Source: Labilibacter marinus
GTDB taxonomy: Bacteria > Bacteroidota > Bacteroidia > Bacteroidales > Marinilabiliaceae
Length of the DNA: 64,000 nucleotides
Direction: 5' to 3'
NCBI RefSeq assembly: GCF_001659685.2
Contig: NZ_LXYE02000024.1
Span: forward strand, 62,001 to 126,000
Below, one piece after another: positions 1 through 9,323 of this stretch (position 1 is the stretch's first letter; every line of letters begins with the position of its first letter). The notes beneath the pieces are model-generated. The model saw nothing but the letters and a program-made list of their open reading frames with translations, had not been told where the DNA came from and searched no databases. The position numbers and the translations under genes are program-made.

Positions 1-17
1 ATAAATCTATAATATAT

Positions 18-1046
18 ATGAATGCAATGAGTGCAATTGGCATGATAGCCATCGGTAGTTTAGGAGCTGCAAGTTTTTACGTTCCTTTCAAAAAAGTAAA
101 GGATTGGGCTTGGGAATCGTATTGGATTGTGCAAGGAGTAGCGGCATGGTTATTAGCACCATGGTTATTCGCTTTTTTTACTGTGCCTGATGGTAGTTTA
201 TTTACCATTATTGCTGAGGCGCCAGAATCATCTAAGTGGTTATCTGCATTTTTTGGAGTATTATGGGGTGTAGGTGGTTTAACCTTTGGATTAAGTATTC
301 GCTACCTAGGTATAGCCATGGGACAAAGTATTGCACTAGGTTTTTGTGCGGCCTTTGGAACTCTAATACCACCTATTGTAGCAGGAGAAAACCTTTTTAG
401 TTCTACTGTAGGTATTTTAATGGTTGTAGGCGTTTCTGTATGTATTGCAGGTATTGCATTGATTGGATATGCAGGAGCCCTTAAAAATCAAGGCTTAAGT
501 GAAGAAGAACGTAAGGAGGCAATTAAAGAATTTGCCCTTAAGAAAGGACTAATTATTGCATTTTTAGCTGGTTTAATGAGTGCTGCTTTTAGTTATGGTT
601 TTGAAGTAGGAAAACCAATTGATGCGGTAGCGCTTAAGCATGGTATTAATCCATTATACCAAAGTAATCCAACTTTAATTTTTATTCTAGGTGGAGGATT
701 TATTACCAACTTAGTTTATTGTGTTTACTTAAATATTAAAAATAAGACCTATAAAGATTATACTACCTCTTCACCTTCTATATTTCTTAATAACGTCTTT
801 TTTACCTTTTTAGCAGGGTTTCTATGGTTTTTGCAATTTCATTTTTATGGAATGGGAAAAAGTCAGTTGCCTGCTGATATTGCACCTTTTGCATGGAGTA
901 TTTTAATGGCATTGAATATTGCTATTGGAAATATATGGGGTATCGCTTTGGGCGAATGGAAAGGTGTTAGCAAAAAAACAATGGTGTTTTTAGTAGTAGG
1001 AATTGTAGTGCTTATACTATCCACTTTTGTGGTGAATTTAGGATAA
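18..1046 (+). CDS. rhaT: L-rhamnose/proton symporter RhaT
   Basis: This is an inner-membrane sugar transporter of the drug/metabolite transporter superfamily, RhaT family, which imports L-rhamnose with a proton. The 342-residue length matches the family, and the protein is almost entirely hydrophobic, with about ten membrane segments separated by short charged loops. The largest loop, near residues 155-175, is rich in Glu and Lys. ATG at 18 is used; a second in-frame ATG nine bases downstream is possible. The gene is the first of a plus-strand run with rhamnose isomerase, aldolase, kinase and lactaldehyde reductase, which supports rhamnose as substrate. Only 17 bases of upstream sequence are in the window, so its promoter cannot be judged. 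Confidence 0.9.
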   Translation: MNAMSAIGMIAIGSLGAASFYVPFKKVKDWAWESYWIVQGVAAWLLAPWLFAFFTVPDGSLFTIIAEAPESSKWLSAFFGVLWGVGGLTFGLSIRYLGIAMGQSIALGFCAAFGTLIPPIVAGENLFSSTVGILMVVGVSVCIAGIALIGYAGALKNQGLSEEERKEAIKEFALKKGLIIAFLAGLMSAAFSYGFEVGKPIDAVALKHGINPLYQSNPTLIFILGGGFITNLVYCVYLNIKNKTYKDYTTSSPSIFLNNVFFTFLAGFLWFLQFHFYGMGKSQLPADIAPFAWSILMALNIAIGNIWGIALGEWKGVSKKTMVFLVVGIVVLILSTFVVNLG

Positions 1047-1137
1047 GGTTAAAATAATCTTTGAGTGAGTAATTCGACTGCTTTTGCAGTGATAGAAATA
1101 GTTAAAATTAGTTTTTAGAGATAAAGTTTTATCAATT

Positions 1138-2403
1138 ATGGCAAGTAAAGAAATGATTACAAAGGCCTATGAATTGGCCAAAGAGCAGTATGCTGCACTA
1201 GGAGTAGATACAGAAGCAGTATTAAAAAAAATTAACGAAATTAAGATAAGTCTTCATTGTTGGCAAACAGATGATGTATCGGGTACTGAAAACCCTGACG
1301 GACAACTTTCTGGTGGTATTCAAGCTACAGGTAATTATCCTGGAAAAGCGCGTAATGCAGCGGAGATTATGGCTGACTTAGAGAAAGTAATGTCAATGTT
1401 ACCAGGTAAGCAACGTGTTAATGTACATGCTTTATATGGTGATTTCTCTGAAGGTATGGCTGATCGTGATGAAATTAGCATTAAGCAGTTTCAAGGTTGG
1501 ATTGATTGGTGTAAGGAACAAGGTATTGGTATGGACTTCAATGGTTCATTTTTCTCTCACCCAAAAGCGGATAGCGGATTCACTTTATCTTCTAAAGACG
1601 AAGAAATTCGTAAATTCTGGGTAGAGCACTTGAAACGCTCTCGTGAGATTGCTGCTGAAGTAGGTAAGCAGTTAGGTACTCCTTGTGTATTGAATACTTG
1701 GATTCCTGATGGATCAAAAGACACACCTATCGATCGTAACGGAATGCGTGCTCAGTTAACTAAGTCTTTAGACGAAGGTTTAGCGCAAGATTTTCCAAAA
1801 GAGCACATGAAAGATGCTGTTGAAAGTAAAGTATTTGGTATCGGTGCTGAGTCTATGACTGTAGGTTCTCACGATTACTACTTAGGATATGCAATCAAGA
1901 ACAACAAAATGATCTGTTTGGATAATGGTCACTTCCATCCAACAGAGGTGGTAGGAGATAAGATTTCTTCTTGTCTTCAGTTTGTTGATGAAGTATTATT
2001 ACACGTTACGCGTCCAATCCGTTGGGATTCTGACCACGTTGTAACATTAAACGAAGAAGTGCAATTGATTGCTTCTGAGATTGTACGTAACGACTTTATT
2101 GATCGTGTAAATGTAGGTCTTGATTTCTTTGATGCTTCTATCAATCGTATAGGTGCTTACGTAGTAGGTACTCGAGCTGCACAAAAAGCATTTATGATTG
2201 CTATGTTAGAGCCAACTTCTACTTTAGTTAAGTACGAAGAAAACGAGCAAAACTTTGAGCGTTTAGCTCTTCTTGAGGAATTAAAAACTAAGCCATTTGG
2301 TGCTGTTTGGGATTACTACTGTTTACAAGAAGGTGTTGCTGTAGGTGAGGATTATATTTCTGAAATACAAGCTTATGAGAAAGAAGTATTATCTAAAAGA
2401 TAA
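1138..2403 (+). CDS. rhaA: L-rhamnose isomerase
   Basis: This cytoplasmic, metal-dependent aldose-ketose isomerase converts L-rhamnose to L-rhamnulose. Its 421 residues match the usual RhaA length of about 417-420. Family hallmarks include the N-terminal region around residues 35-60 (LHCWQTDDVSG), the NWWIPDG-equivalent NTWIPDG near residue 187, the metal-site segment LDNGHFHP near residue 262 and WDSDHV near residue 299. It lies 91 bases after rhaT and is followed by a strong terminator-like hairpin, so rhaT-rhaA may form a unit partly separate from the genes behind it. The family assignment is secure. Confidence 0.95.
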   Translation: MASKEMITKAYELAKEQYAALGVDTEAVLKKINEIKISLHCWQTDDVSGTENPDGQLSGGIQATGNYPGKARNAAEIMADLEKVMSMLPGKQRVNVHALYGDFSEGMADRDEISIKQFQGWIDWCKEQGIGMDFNGSFFSHPKADSGFTLSSKDEEIRKFWVEHLKRSREIAAEVGKQLGTPCVLNTWIPDGSKDTPIDRNGMRAQLTKSLDEGLAQDFPKEHMKDAVESKVFGIGAESMTVGSHDYYLGYAIKNNKMICLDNGHFHPTEVVGDKISSCLQFVDEVLLHVTRPIRWDSDHVVTLNEEVQLIASEIVRNDFIDRVNVGLDFFDASINRIGAYVVGTRAAQKAFMIAMLEPTSTLVKYEENEQNFERLALLEELKTKPFGAVWDYYCLQEGVAVGEDYISEIQAYEKEVLSKR

Positions 2404-2412
2404 TTAATATAG

Positions 2413-2471
2413 AAGGTAGATAAAAGAGTAGTGCTTGTTTGCCCCAAGCCACTCTTTATCTGCCTTTTTTT
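2413..2471 (+). terminator. Terminator after rhaA
   Basis: A long hairpin starts ten bases after the rhaA stop. The left arm begins AAGGTAGATAAA and the right arm ends TTTATCTGCCTT, with small bulges, followed by a run of T. It could end the rhaT-rhaA transcript or reduce read-through into the aldolase gene. Confidence 0.8.
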
Positions 2472-2550
2472 ATCAGTAATTCATGATGTAATACGTACCA
2501 TCATGTTTGCTATTCCCTTAAAAAATCGCTGTATCTAAGTATTATAAAAA

Positions 2551-3669
2551 ATGGAAAATAGTCTCGAAAAATTAGTAAGCTTATCACATAAATTTGGAAA
2601 GAATCCCGAATTTATTCTTGCAGGAGGAGGAAATAGTTCGTATAAAAACAACTATGCAATGTGGGTAAAGGCAAGTGGAACATCAATGGCGGATATTGAT
2701 GAAGATGGTTTCGTTTGTCTCGATCGTAAATTAATGCAAGTTTTATCTAGAAGAAATTATAGTAAAGACGCCAGTTTAAGAGAAGAAGAAGTTAAAAAAG
2801 ACCTACAGTCAGCCATTCTAGAACCAAAAGGTAAAAGACCCTCAGTAGAGGCTAGTATGCACGAGGTTATTCAATATAAATTTATTATGCATACTCACCC
2901 AACCTTAGTAAACGGTTTGTTGTGTGCAAATGAATCAAAAAAAATGATAACAGAACTGTTTGGAGATGATGCGGTATACGTACCATACACTGATCCAGGT
3001 TATGTTTTGTTTAAAAAGGTAGTTGCTGCTCTGCAGGATTATAAAGAAGAATTTAAAAAAGAGGCACAAATTATATTTCTTGAAAATCACGGCGTATTTG
3101 TTGGAGCAGATACTTGTGAAGAGATTGACGAAATCTATGTTACCATTGACCGTAAGTTAACAGAGAAAACGCCTACTTGTCTTTCAGACATAAATACACA
3201 AGAAAACCAAGCGCTTTTAACGCTTGCCCATCAAATAAAAATTAAAGGAAATAATGATGCTATTTATAGCATTTGCGACAATAGTGAGTTAGTTAAGTTT
3301 TTTGTTGAAGATGAAAAGGCTTTCTCAAAGGTTGCCATTCCTTTTACACCAGATAATATCGTTTACTGCAAATCTAAATATTTATATAACCGTGTTGATG
3401 ATGATGTGAATGCGCAAATAGAAGCCTTCTTAAACGATAATGGTTATTACCCCAAAGTAATTGCTTTTGAGGGTAAAGGATTGGTATGTATCGAAGAGAG
3501 TGAAAAGTCGGCCAAAATAGTATTAGATGTATTTAAGGATATGATGAAGGTGAGTTATTTATCTGAATCTTTTGGTGGACCAAGAGCCATGACACAAGAG
3601 CAGATTGACTTTATAGATAATTGGGAGGTGGAGAATTACAGACGACAAATGTCAAAACAAACTAAATAA
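2551..3669 (+). CDS. Class II aldolase, RhaE-type rhamnulose-1-phosphate aldolase domain
   Basis: This probably cleaves L-rhamnulose 1-phosphate to dihydroxyacetone phosphate and L-lactaldehyde. The active-site pattern of class II aldolases is present: Glu100 in the SVEAS segment, the zinc pair His114 and His116 (HTHP), and His180 in ENHG. The N-terminal GGGNSSYK segment is typical of the aldolase half of bifunctional RhaE (aldolase/lactaldehyde dehydrogenase). At 372 residues it ends where the dehydrogenase half of RhaE would begin, so it is a stand-alone aldolase rather than the fusion. The stop codon overlaps the kinase start by one base (TAATG), so the two are probably translationally coupled. 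Substrate is inferred from context. Confidence 0.8.
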   Translation: MENSLEKLVSLSHKFGKNPEFILAGGGNSSYKNNYAMWVKASGTSMADIDEDGFVCLDRKLMQVLSRRNYSKDASLREEEVKKDLQSAILEPKGKRPSVEASMHEVIQYKFIMHTHPTLVNGLLCANESKKMITELFGDDAVYVPYTDPGYVLFKKVVAALQDYKEEFKKEAQIIFLENHGVFVGADTCEEIDEIYVTIDRKLTEKTPTCLSDINTQENQALLTLAHQIKIKGNNDAIYSICDNSELVKFFVEDEKAFSKVAIPFTPDNIVYCKSKYLYNRVDDDVNAQIEAFLNDNGYYPKVIAFEGKGLVCIEESEKSAKIVLDVFKDMMKVSYLSESFGGPRAMTQEQIDFIDNWEVENYRRQMSKQTK

Positions 3670-5033
3670 TGGATACTTCAAAAGTAATAGCCGTATTTGA
3701 TATCGGTAAAACAAATAAAAAGATTTTGCTATTTGATCAGAATCTTAAAGTAGCTTATCAGCATGAGCAAAAATTTGCCACTTCAGTTGATGAAGATGGA
3801 TTTGAGTGTGATGATATTAAGCTTATTCAAGACTGGATGGTGGATACTTTAAGTTCCATTGTTAAAGAAGGTAAATATGATATACAAGGTGTCAATTTTT
3901 CTACCTATGGTGCATCATTGGCTTTTTTGAATAAAGATGGCGAATTATTAACCCCTATCTATAATTACTTGAAAGAGGTAGATCCTGAAATTCAGGAAAA
4001 ACTATTTTCAAAGTATGGAGGTGTGAATGAGTGTTGTCGTCAAACGGCAAGTCCTGCCTTAGGATTGTTGTTGAATTCAGGCATACAGGCACTATGGTTA
4101 AAGAAAGAGAAAAAAGATATATGGAATGAAGTACAAGATGTGCTTCACTTTCCGCAGTACTTATCATACGTTTTAACAGGGCAGGTTGCGTCAGAGCCCA
4201 CTTCAATAGGGTGTCATACTTTTATGTGGGATTTTGATCACATGCAATATCATCCATGGGTAAAAGACGAAGGAGTTAACCTTCCTGAACCTGTGAATAA
4301 CGATACGGTTTATAATGCAGTAATCGATGGGAAAGAAATAAAAACAGGTGTAGGTATTCATGATAGTTCTGCATCGTTGGTTCCTTACCTAGAAAATTCG
4401 AAAGAAAAATTTATTTTGATTTCTACCGGTACGTGGTGTATTAGTATGAACCCATATAATGATGAACCACTCACGAGCGAACAATTAAATAGTGATTGTT
4501 TGTGTTTTTTAACGCCTAAAAAGCAGCAAGTTAAATCGTCGCGCTTGTTTATGGGGCATTTTCATGAGAAATTGGTGGAGAAATTAAATGCGCATTTTGG
4601 TATAGATGCGAACTATTTTAAAACGGTTCCTTATCAAGAGGAATTAACGAAAGCTTTAGAAGGGAAGCATGGAGATAGTAAGGTTTTCTTTCCACTTGGA
4701 ATAACTGAGTTTGATAATGGTTTAGAGAAAATTGATCTATCTAGCTTCACAACTTTTGACGAAGCCTATACGCGTATGGTGATGGAATTAACCACTTTAT
4801 GTATTGCTTCAATTAATTTAATTATTCCTAAAAATGATCAAACAGAAGTGTTGTATGTATCTGGAGGTTTTGCCAGAAATCCAATATATATAAACCTATT
4901 AACAAAGCATTTTTCAAATAAAAAAGTGTTCACGTCAGAGATCGATAATGCTAGCGCTTTAGGTGCTGCATTAGTTATTGCTGATCAGTTAGGAGGTTTT
5001 GATATGAGCCAGATAGCATTAACACAGGATTAG
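3669..5033 (+). CDS. rhaB: Rhamnulokinase (FGGY family)
   Basis: FGGY-family carbohydrate kinase, inferred to phosphorylate L-rhamnulose at O1 using ATP. Of its 454 residues, the N-terminal DIGKTNKK near residue 11 forms the first phosphate-binding loop. STGTW near residue 252 and VSGGFARNP near residue 398 mark the second actin-fold domain with the adenosine-binding Gly-rich segment. Its start overlaps the stop of the aldolase gene, and an iron-dependent dehydrogenase follows after 28 bases. FGGY kinases are hard to assign by sequence alone; the rhamnose operon is the main reason for the specific name. Confidence 0.85.
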   Translation: MDTSKVIAVFDIGKTNKKILLFDQNLKVAYQHEQKFATSVDEDGFECDDIKLIQDWMVDTLSSIVKEGKYDIQGVNFSTYGASLAFLNKDGELLTPIYNYLKEVDPEIQEKLFSKYGGVNECCRQTASPALGLLLNSGIQALWLKKEKKDIWNEVQDVLHFPQYLSYVLTGQVASEPTSIGCHTFMWDFDHMQYHPWVKDEGVNLPEPVNNDTVYNAVIDGKEIKTGVGIHDSSASLVPYLENSKEKFILISTGTWCISMNPYNDEPLTSEQLNSDCLCFLTPKKQQVKSSRLFMGHFHEKLVEKLNAHFGIDANYFKTVPYQEELTKALEGKHGDSKVFFPLGITEFDNGLEKIDLSSFTTFDEAYTRMVMELTTLCIASINLIIPKNDQTEVLYVSGGFARNPIYINLLTKHFSNKKVFTSEIDNASALGAALVIADQLGGFDMSQIALTQD

Positions 5034-5061
5034 TATAGCCTAGAATAATAAACAATATAGA

Positions 5062-6216
5062 ATGAACGTATCAAGAAGAATTTATCTGCCGCCTTTGAGT
5101 ATTGTAGGGCCAGATTCATTAAAAGAATTAGAAGAAGAGTTTAAGTCAAGAGGATTTAAAAAAGCCTTATTAGTAACCGATAGTATGTTGGTTGAAATAG
5201 GTATGGCAGCTCAAGTTGAGAATATTATAAAGGCTGCTGAATTAGATTATGTGGTTTATAGTGATGTAAAGCAAAATCCTACGGTTGAAAATGTAAATGC
5301 AGGGTTAGAGGTGCTTATGAGCAATGGTTGCGATTGTATTGTAACATTAGGAGGCGGATCTCCACAGGATTGTGGTAAAGCTATTGGTATTTTAGCTACC
5401 AATGGAGGTTCTATTATCGATTATGAAGGTATACATGTATCTAAAAAGAAATCGCTACCTATAATAGCCATAAACACTACGGCTGGTACCGCAAGTGAAA
5501 TTACGATAAACTACGTAATTACCGACGAAGCGCGTAAAGTAAAAATGGTGATGGTAGATAAAAACTGTTTGGTAGATATTGCTGTTAACGATCCTTTGTT
5601 AATGCTTAATAAACCAGCAGCTTTAACGGCAGCTACGGGTATGGATGCTTTAACGCATGCCATTGAAGCTTATGTTACTTTAGGTGCTTATGAGTGGTCG
5701 GATGCTTTGGCCATTAAAGCCATTAAGTTAATTGGAGAAAGCTTAAGAGATGCTGTAAAAGATGGTAAAAATGTAGAGGCCAGAACTAAAATGGCTTGGG
5801 GACAATTTATTGCAGGGCAGGCATTTTCAAATTGTGGATTAGGGTATGTTCACTCTATGGCTCATCAATTGGGAGGTTTTTATAATCTACCTCATGGGGT
5901 TTGTAATGCAGTATTATTGCCTTATGTAGAGGAGTTTAATGCGGATGCATGCGGAACTAAATTTAAAGATATTGCAGAGGCACTTGGTGTAGATACAACG
6001 GGTATGAGTATCGAAGATGCTAATAGTGCGGCTATTAATGCGATCAAGAAATTGTCTGCTGATGTAGGTATTCCTAGTGGATTAAAGGAATTGGGTGTGG
6101 ATGAAAAAGACATTGAATTAATGTCGAAAAATGCATTGTTAGATGTGTGTGCAGGAGGTAATCCTAAGGAAATGACCCTAGAGGATACGGTGAAAATATA
6201 TACAGCAGCACTTTAA
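5062..6216 (+). CDS. Iron-containing alcohol dehydrogenase, likely lactaldehyde reductase
   Basis: Group III (iron-dependent) alcohol dehydrogenase of 384 residues, matching the FucO/1,3-propanediol dehydrogenase family. The nucleotide-binding GGGSPQD is near residue 97. The metal ligands are visible as Asp/His in GMDALTHAIEAY and two further His in VHSMAHQLGG and LPHG. In this operon it most plausibly reduces L-lactaldehyde, made by the aldolase, to (S)-1,2-propanediol, allowing fermentative redox balance. It starts 28 bases after the kinase gene. The aldehyde specificity is inferred from position, not from residues I can check. Confidence 0.85.
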   Translation: MNVSRRIYLPPLSIVGPDSLKELEEEFKSRGFKKALLVTDSMLVEIGMAAQVENIIKAAELDYVVYSDVKQNPTVENVNAGLEVLMSNGCDCIVTLGGGSPQDCGKAIGILATNGGSIIDYEGIHVSKKKSLPIIAINTTAGTASEITINYVITDEARKVKMVMVDKNCLVDIAVNDPLLMLNKPAALTAATGMDALTHAIEAYVTLGAYEWSDALAIKAIKLIGESLRDAVKDGKNVEARTKMAWGQFIAGQAFSNCGLGYVHSMAHQLGGFYNLPHGVCNAVLLPYVEEFNADACGTKFKDIAEALGVDTTGMSIEDANSAAINAIKKLSADVGIPSGLKELGVDEKDIELMSKNALLDVCAGGNPKEMTLEDTVKIYTAAL

Positions 6217-6326
6217 GAGAAAACGGATTTTTAAGACTGATTATAAATGATCATGTGTTTTTCAATTGGGTATTGATCAAATAGAAACACAATAATTATA
6301 GGGTCGTTTATAGAATAAATTAAGGT

Positions 6327-7625
6327 ATGAAACAGTTAGATGTGAATTTAATGCACCCAAAGGTGCAGATTACAAAAGTAATTAGTAGGATTTATAAAAA
6401 TGGAATGACAACAACTTCGGGTGGTAACATTTCTATTAAGGATGAAAATGGTGATATTTGGGTAACTCCATCTGCTATCGATAAGGGTACGTTAACAGAG
6501 AAGGATATCATTTGTGTTAAAAGTGATGGAACAATTATCGGAGATCATAAACCTTCTTCCGAATTTCCATTTCACAAGGCCATTTATGATGTTCGTCCCG
6601 AAATTAAGGCGGTCATTCATGCGCATCCACCTGCATTGGTTTCTTTTAGTATTGTTAGAGATATTCCAAATACGAATGTAATTCCTCAGGCTAAAGAAAT
6701 ATGTGGTTCTATTGGATATGCTCCATATGGTATGCCAGGAAGTGAAGAGCTGGGCGATAAAATTGCAGCGCAATTTAAAGGCAGTGAGAATATGGCTGTT
6801 ATTATGGAAAATCATGGAACAGTATTAGGCGGTTCTGATTTGTTAGATGCTTATACTCGCTTTGAAACTCTAGAGTTTTGTGCCAGAACTATTATTAATG
6901 CTAAAGCTATTGGTGAACCAGTTTATTTAACGGATGCTCAAATCAAAGAGTTTGAAGCGCAAGTGCCGTATGATATTCCAAAAAATGAAGAAGTTTCCTT
7001 ACCTCCTGAAGAAAGAGGTATACGTCAGGAAATTTGTGATATGGTTAGAAGAGCTTGCGATCAAGGTTTAATGATTAGCTCATACGGAACAGTTTCTGTT
7101 CGTTGGAAAGACAATGACTTTTTGATTACACCTACAGATGTTGCACGATGGGATATTATGCCAGAGGATATTGTGCAAATAAAAGGAGGTAAAGCTGAAC
7201 CAGGAAAAACGCCTAGTCGATCGGTTGCACTTCATCAAAAAATATATGAATTAAATCCACATATCAATTCCATTATTCTAACACAGCCTCCACATCTTAT
7301 GGCCTATGGTACTACAGGCGTTAAGTTTGATGTAAGAACGATTCCTGAAAGTTGGATTTTCTTGCAGGATGTACCTTGTGTACCATTCGGAACACATTTT
7401 GAGGGAAATAACACTATTCCTGAGTTGTTAAGCGATGATGTACCGTCTGTATTAATTGCGAATGATTCGTTTATTGTTACAGGCGATAAATTATTACAAA
7501 CCTTTGATAGGTTAGAAGTTGCTGAATTTAGTGCTAAGTCATTGGTTATGGGTGCTCCATTAGGAAAGTTGTTTCCAATTAATGACGAACAAGTAGAAGC
7601 ATTGAGAGAGAAATTTTTAGGTTAA
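6327..7625 (+). CDS. Tandem class II aldolase with inactive second domain
   Basis: Two class II aldolase/adducin domains lie in one 432-residue chain (about 1-215 and 220-432). The first keeps the full active site: Glu79 (SSEFPFH), His98 and His100 (HAHPP) and His163 (ENHG), as in L-fuculose-1-phosphate aldolase. In the aligned second copy these are Ser299, Leu318, Gln320 and an Asp in ANDSF, so it cannot bind zinc in the usual way and looks like a structural or regulatory pseudo-domain. The substrate may be a deoxy-ketose 1-phosphate, since the rhamnulose-1-phosphate step already has a candidate upstream. It follows the dehydrogenase after 110 bases and is followed by a terminator-like hairpin. 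Confidence 0.8.
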   Translation: MKQLDVNLMHPKVQITKVISRIYKNGMTTTSGGNISIKDENGDIWVTPSAIDKGTLTEKDIICVKSDGTIIGDHKPSSEFPFHKAIYDVRPEIKAVIHAHPPALVSFSIVRDIPNTNVIPQAKEICGSIGYAPYGMPGSEELGDKIAAQFKGSENMAVIMENHGTVLGGSDLLDAYTRFETLEFCARTIINAKAIGEPVYLTDAQIKEFEAQVPYDIPKNEEVSLPPEERGIRQEICDMVRRACDQGLMISSYGTVSVRWKDNDFLITPTDVARWDIMPEDIVQIKGGKAEPGKTPSRSVALHQKIYELNPHINSIILTQPPHLMAYGTTGVKFDVRTIPESWIFLQDVPCVPFGTHFEGNNTIPELLSDDVPSVLIANDSFIVTGDKLLQTFDRLEVAEFSAKSLVMGAPLGKLFPINDEQVEALREKFLG

Positions 7626-7626
7626 T

Positions 7627-7686
7627 AACCTATCTTATATGCGAATGGGGTGGCAGGTTTTGCTGCCCTTTTTCTTTTGATAGGTT
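7627..7686 (+). terminator. Nested terminator-like hairpin
   Basis: An inner stem GGCAG/CTGCC (7652-7667) is followed by CTTTTTCTTTT, and is enclosed by an outer inverted repeat AACCTATC/GATAGGTT (7627-7634 with 7679-7686). It lies directly after the tandem aldolase stop. Confidence 0.7.
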
Positions 7687-7744
7687 TTTGAGAGCGAGTA
7701 TTAGTCGCTTCTTCAGTTTATTTTTTTTATATCAAGTAAATGTT

Positions 7745-8458
7745 ATGTCTACAGTTATTGTAACAGGAGCCACCAGGGGTATAGGGAAAGCTATTGCCTT
7801 AAAACTTACTGATTTAAAGTTTAATGTCGTATTGGTAGGGAGAAACGTAAAGCAGCTAACTATTTTAGAAGATGAAATAAAGCAAAAAGGAGGTGAATGT
7901 ATATCTGTTAAAGTTGACTTATCCGATAAGAGTTCTTTCGGTAAAATCATTAAAGAAAGCTATTTCCAGTTTGGTGAAATAGATGTTTTAATCAATAATG
8001 CTGGTCTTGCGCAAGCTGGTAGTATAGAGGATACGGATATAGCCACCTGGGATTTATTGCATGCGGTAAATGCGCGAGCTCCCTTCTTTTTAAGTAAAGC
8101 TGCTATTCCTTACCTAAAGAAGAGCAATAATCCAATTATCATCAACATTAGTTCGGTGGTGGGTTTTAAAGGGTATGTAAACCAAGCAGCTTATGTTTCA
8201 TCTAAACATGCATTAACTGGGTTTACAAAGGTGCTGGCTAAGGAAGTGCAGAAAGATGGAATTAAAGTTCATCTGATTTCTCCGGGAGGTGTAAATACAG
8301 AAATGATTCAAGAAATGAGGCCTGATATTGATGTAGAACAGTTAATTCAACCAGAGGAAATTGCTGAATTGGTTGAGTTTTTAGTTACTCGAAAAGGAAA
8401 TGGGATTGTCGATCAATTATATATTCGTCGTAAAATTGGCGAAGCTTTTGATGGGTGA
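7745..8458 (+). CDS. Short-chain dehydrogenase/reductase
   Basis: Classical SDR oxidoreductase of about 237 residues. It shows the cofactor loop TGATRGIG at the N terminus, NNAG in the middle, the catalytic Ser in NISSVVG and the Tyr-Lys pair in YVSSK. The ATG at 7745 is chosen because the SDR fold begins immediately after it; the in-frame extension to a TTG at 7688 adds a non-homologous tail that overlaps the terminator. The gene sits after the rhamnose genes and converges on the GntR gene. It could oxidise or reduce lactaldehyde, which would compensate for the dehydrogenase half missing from the RhaE-type aldolase, but SDR substrates cannot be read from sequence. It could equally be a housekeeping reductase. 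Confidence 0.8.
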   Translation: MSTVIVTGATRGIGKAIALKLTDLKFNVVLVGRNVKQLTILEDEIKQKGGECISVKVDLSDKSSFGKIIKESYFQFGEIDVLINNAGLAQAGSIEDTDIATWDLLHAVNARAPFFLSKAAIPYLKKSNNPIIINISSVVGFKGYVNQAAYVSSKHALTGFTKVLAKEVQKDGIKVHLISPGGVNTEMIQEMRPDIDVEQLIQPEEIAELVEFLVTRKGNGIVDQLYIRRKIGEAFDG

Positions 8459-8500
8459 ATCTACTAATATGGTTATAGTTGAGTAAATCGTGTATATTTC

Positions 8501-8540
8501 AGAAACCTGCTCCGTATCAATTGTACGAGAGTAGGTTTCT
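8501..8540 (+). terminator. Terminator between convergent genes
   Basis: The 12-bp stem AGAAACCTGCTC/GAGTAGGTTTCT (8501-8512 with 8529-8540, one G-T pair) is followed by TTGTTTT. It lies between the SDR and the oppositely oriented GntR gene. Confidence 0.75.
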
Positions 8541-8565
8541 TTGTTTTAATGTGCTTAATTAGGCA

Positions 8566-9282
8566 TTAAAAGGTACCATATAAACCGTAATCTTTGGTGT
8601 TACAATATACCTGACTATAAAAGAAGAAACCTTCTTTATTGGTTTCCATTTTTCTGTCTAACCTTAATATAGGCTGTCCTGCTTTCAGGTTAAAGTATTC
8701 TTGCAGTTTCTCATCCGCCATAATAGCCATAAGTTTTTGTTCTCCACCTCTTACCTCTATTTGGTATGCGGTTCGCATAATATCAAATAAAGATCTGTTC
8801 TCAAAATTTCTGCTTGAAAAACGCGGAATATTAATATTAGGAATTAGGGTGATATCGAAGAAAACAGGTTGTTTATTTACTATTCTCAGGCGTTCTAATC
8901 GGTAACATCCTACTTCTTTCTCCAAAGGCTGAAGAGGAAAGCCAAAACCGTCCTCCCAACTTGTTAAGTGTGGTTTTATTATAATTTTGGTTTCAAGATT
9001 TTCTTTCCCTATAGCAGATGTGGTTCCTGATAGAGATAGGATTCCTACTCCTTGTGGCTGTCCTTGTACAATACTGCCTTTGCCCTGTTTCTTTCTTATG
9101 TAACCTTCATGAACTAGTCTATCTAATGCTTTTCTTACAGTAGGTCGGGTTACTTGGTGCGTTGTACATAGTTCGTTTTCGGAGGGTAAAATATCTCCTT
9201 TTGTATATATTCCATCTGTAATACGCTTTCTAAGCATTTCGTATAATACTTTATATGCTGGTAACTCTTTTGCTTTTGCCAT
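8566..9282 (-). CDS. GntR-family transcriptional regulator (HutC/UTRA type)
   Basis: A DNA-binding regulator of about 238 residues. The N terminus carries the winged helix-turn-helix of GntR proteins (about residues 8-75, with LPSENELCTTHQVTRPTVRK). The rest is a UTRA ligand-binding domain with the closing features LRLDRK and FFFYSQVYC. UTRA domains usually sense small sugars or sugar phosphates. The start is placed at 9282 (MAKAKELPAY); an upstream in-frame ATG adds 17 hydrophobic residues and would run into the operator region. It is transcribed divergently from the E2-E3-E1 genes across 157 bases containing two palindromes of the half-site ACTTGTA, so it is probably an autoregulated repressor of that operon. 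The effector is unknown. Confidence 0.9.
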   Translation of the reverse strand: MAKAKELPAYKVLYEMLRKRITDGIYTKGDILPSENELCTTHQVTRPTVRKALDRLVHEGYIRKKQGKGSIVQGQPQGVGILSLSGTTSAIGKENLETKIIIKPHLTSWEDGFGFPLQPLEKEVGCYRLERLRIVNKQPVFFDITLIPNINIPRFSSRNFENRSLFDIMRTAYQIEVRGGEQKLMAIMADEKLQEYFNLKAGQPILRLDRKMETNKEGFFFYSQVYCNTKDYGLYGTF

Positions 9283-9323
9283 GATATGTATTTTGTGTAA
9301 ATATAAGTATAATAAAATGTATA

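Noticed and set aside
6247-6263. Degenerate motif upstream of the tandem aldolase (TGATCATGTGTTTTTCA)
   Set aside because: The spacing to TTCA is two bases too long; similar partial matches occur by chance in AT-rich DNA.
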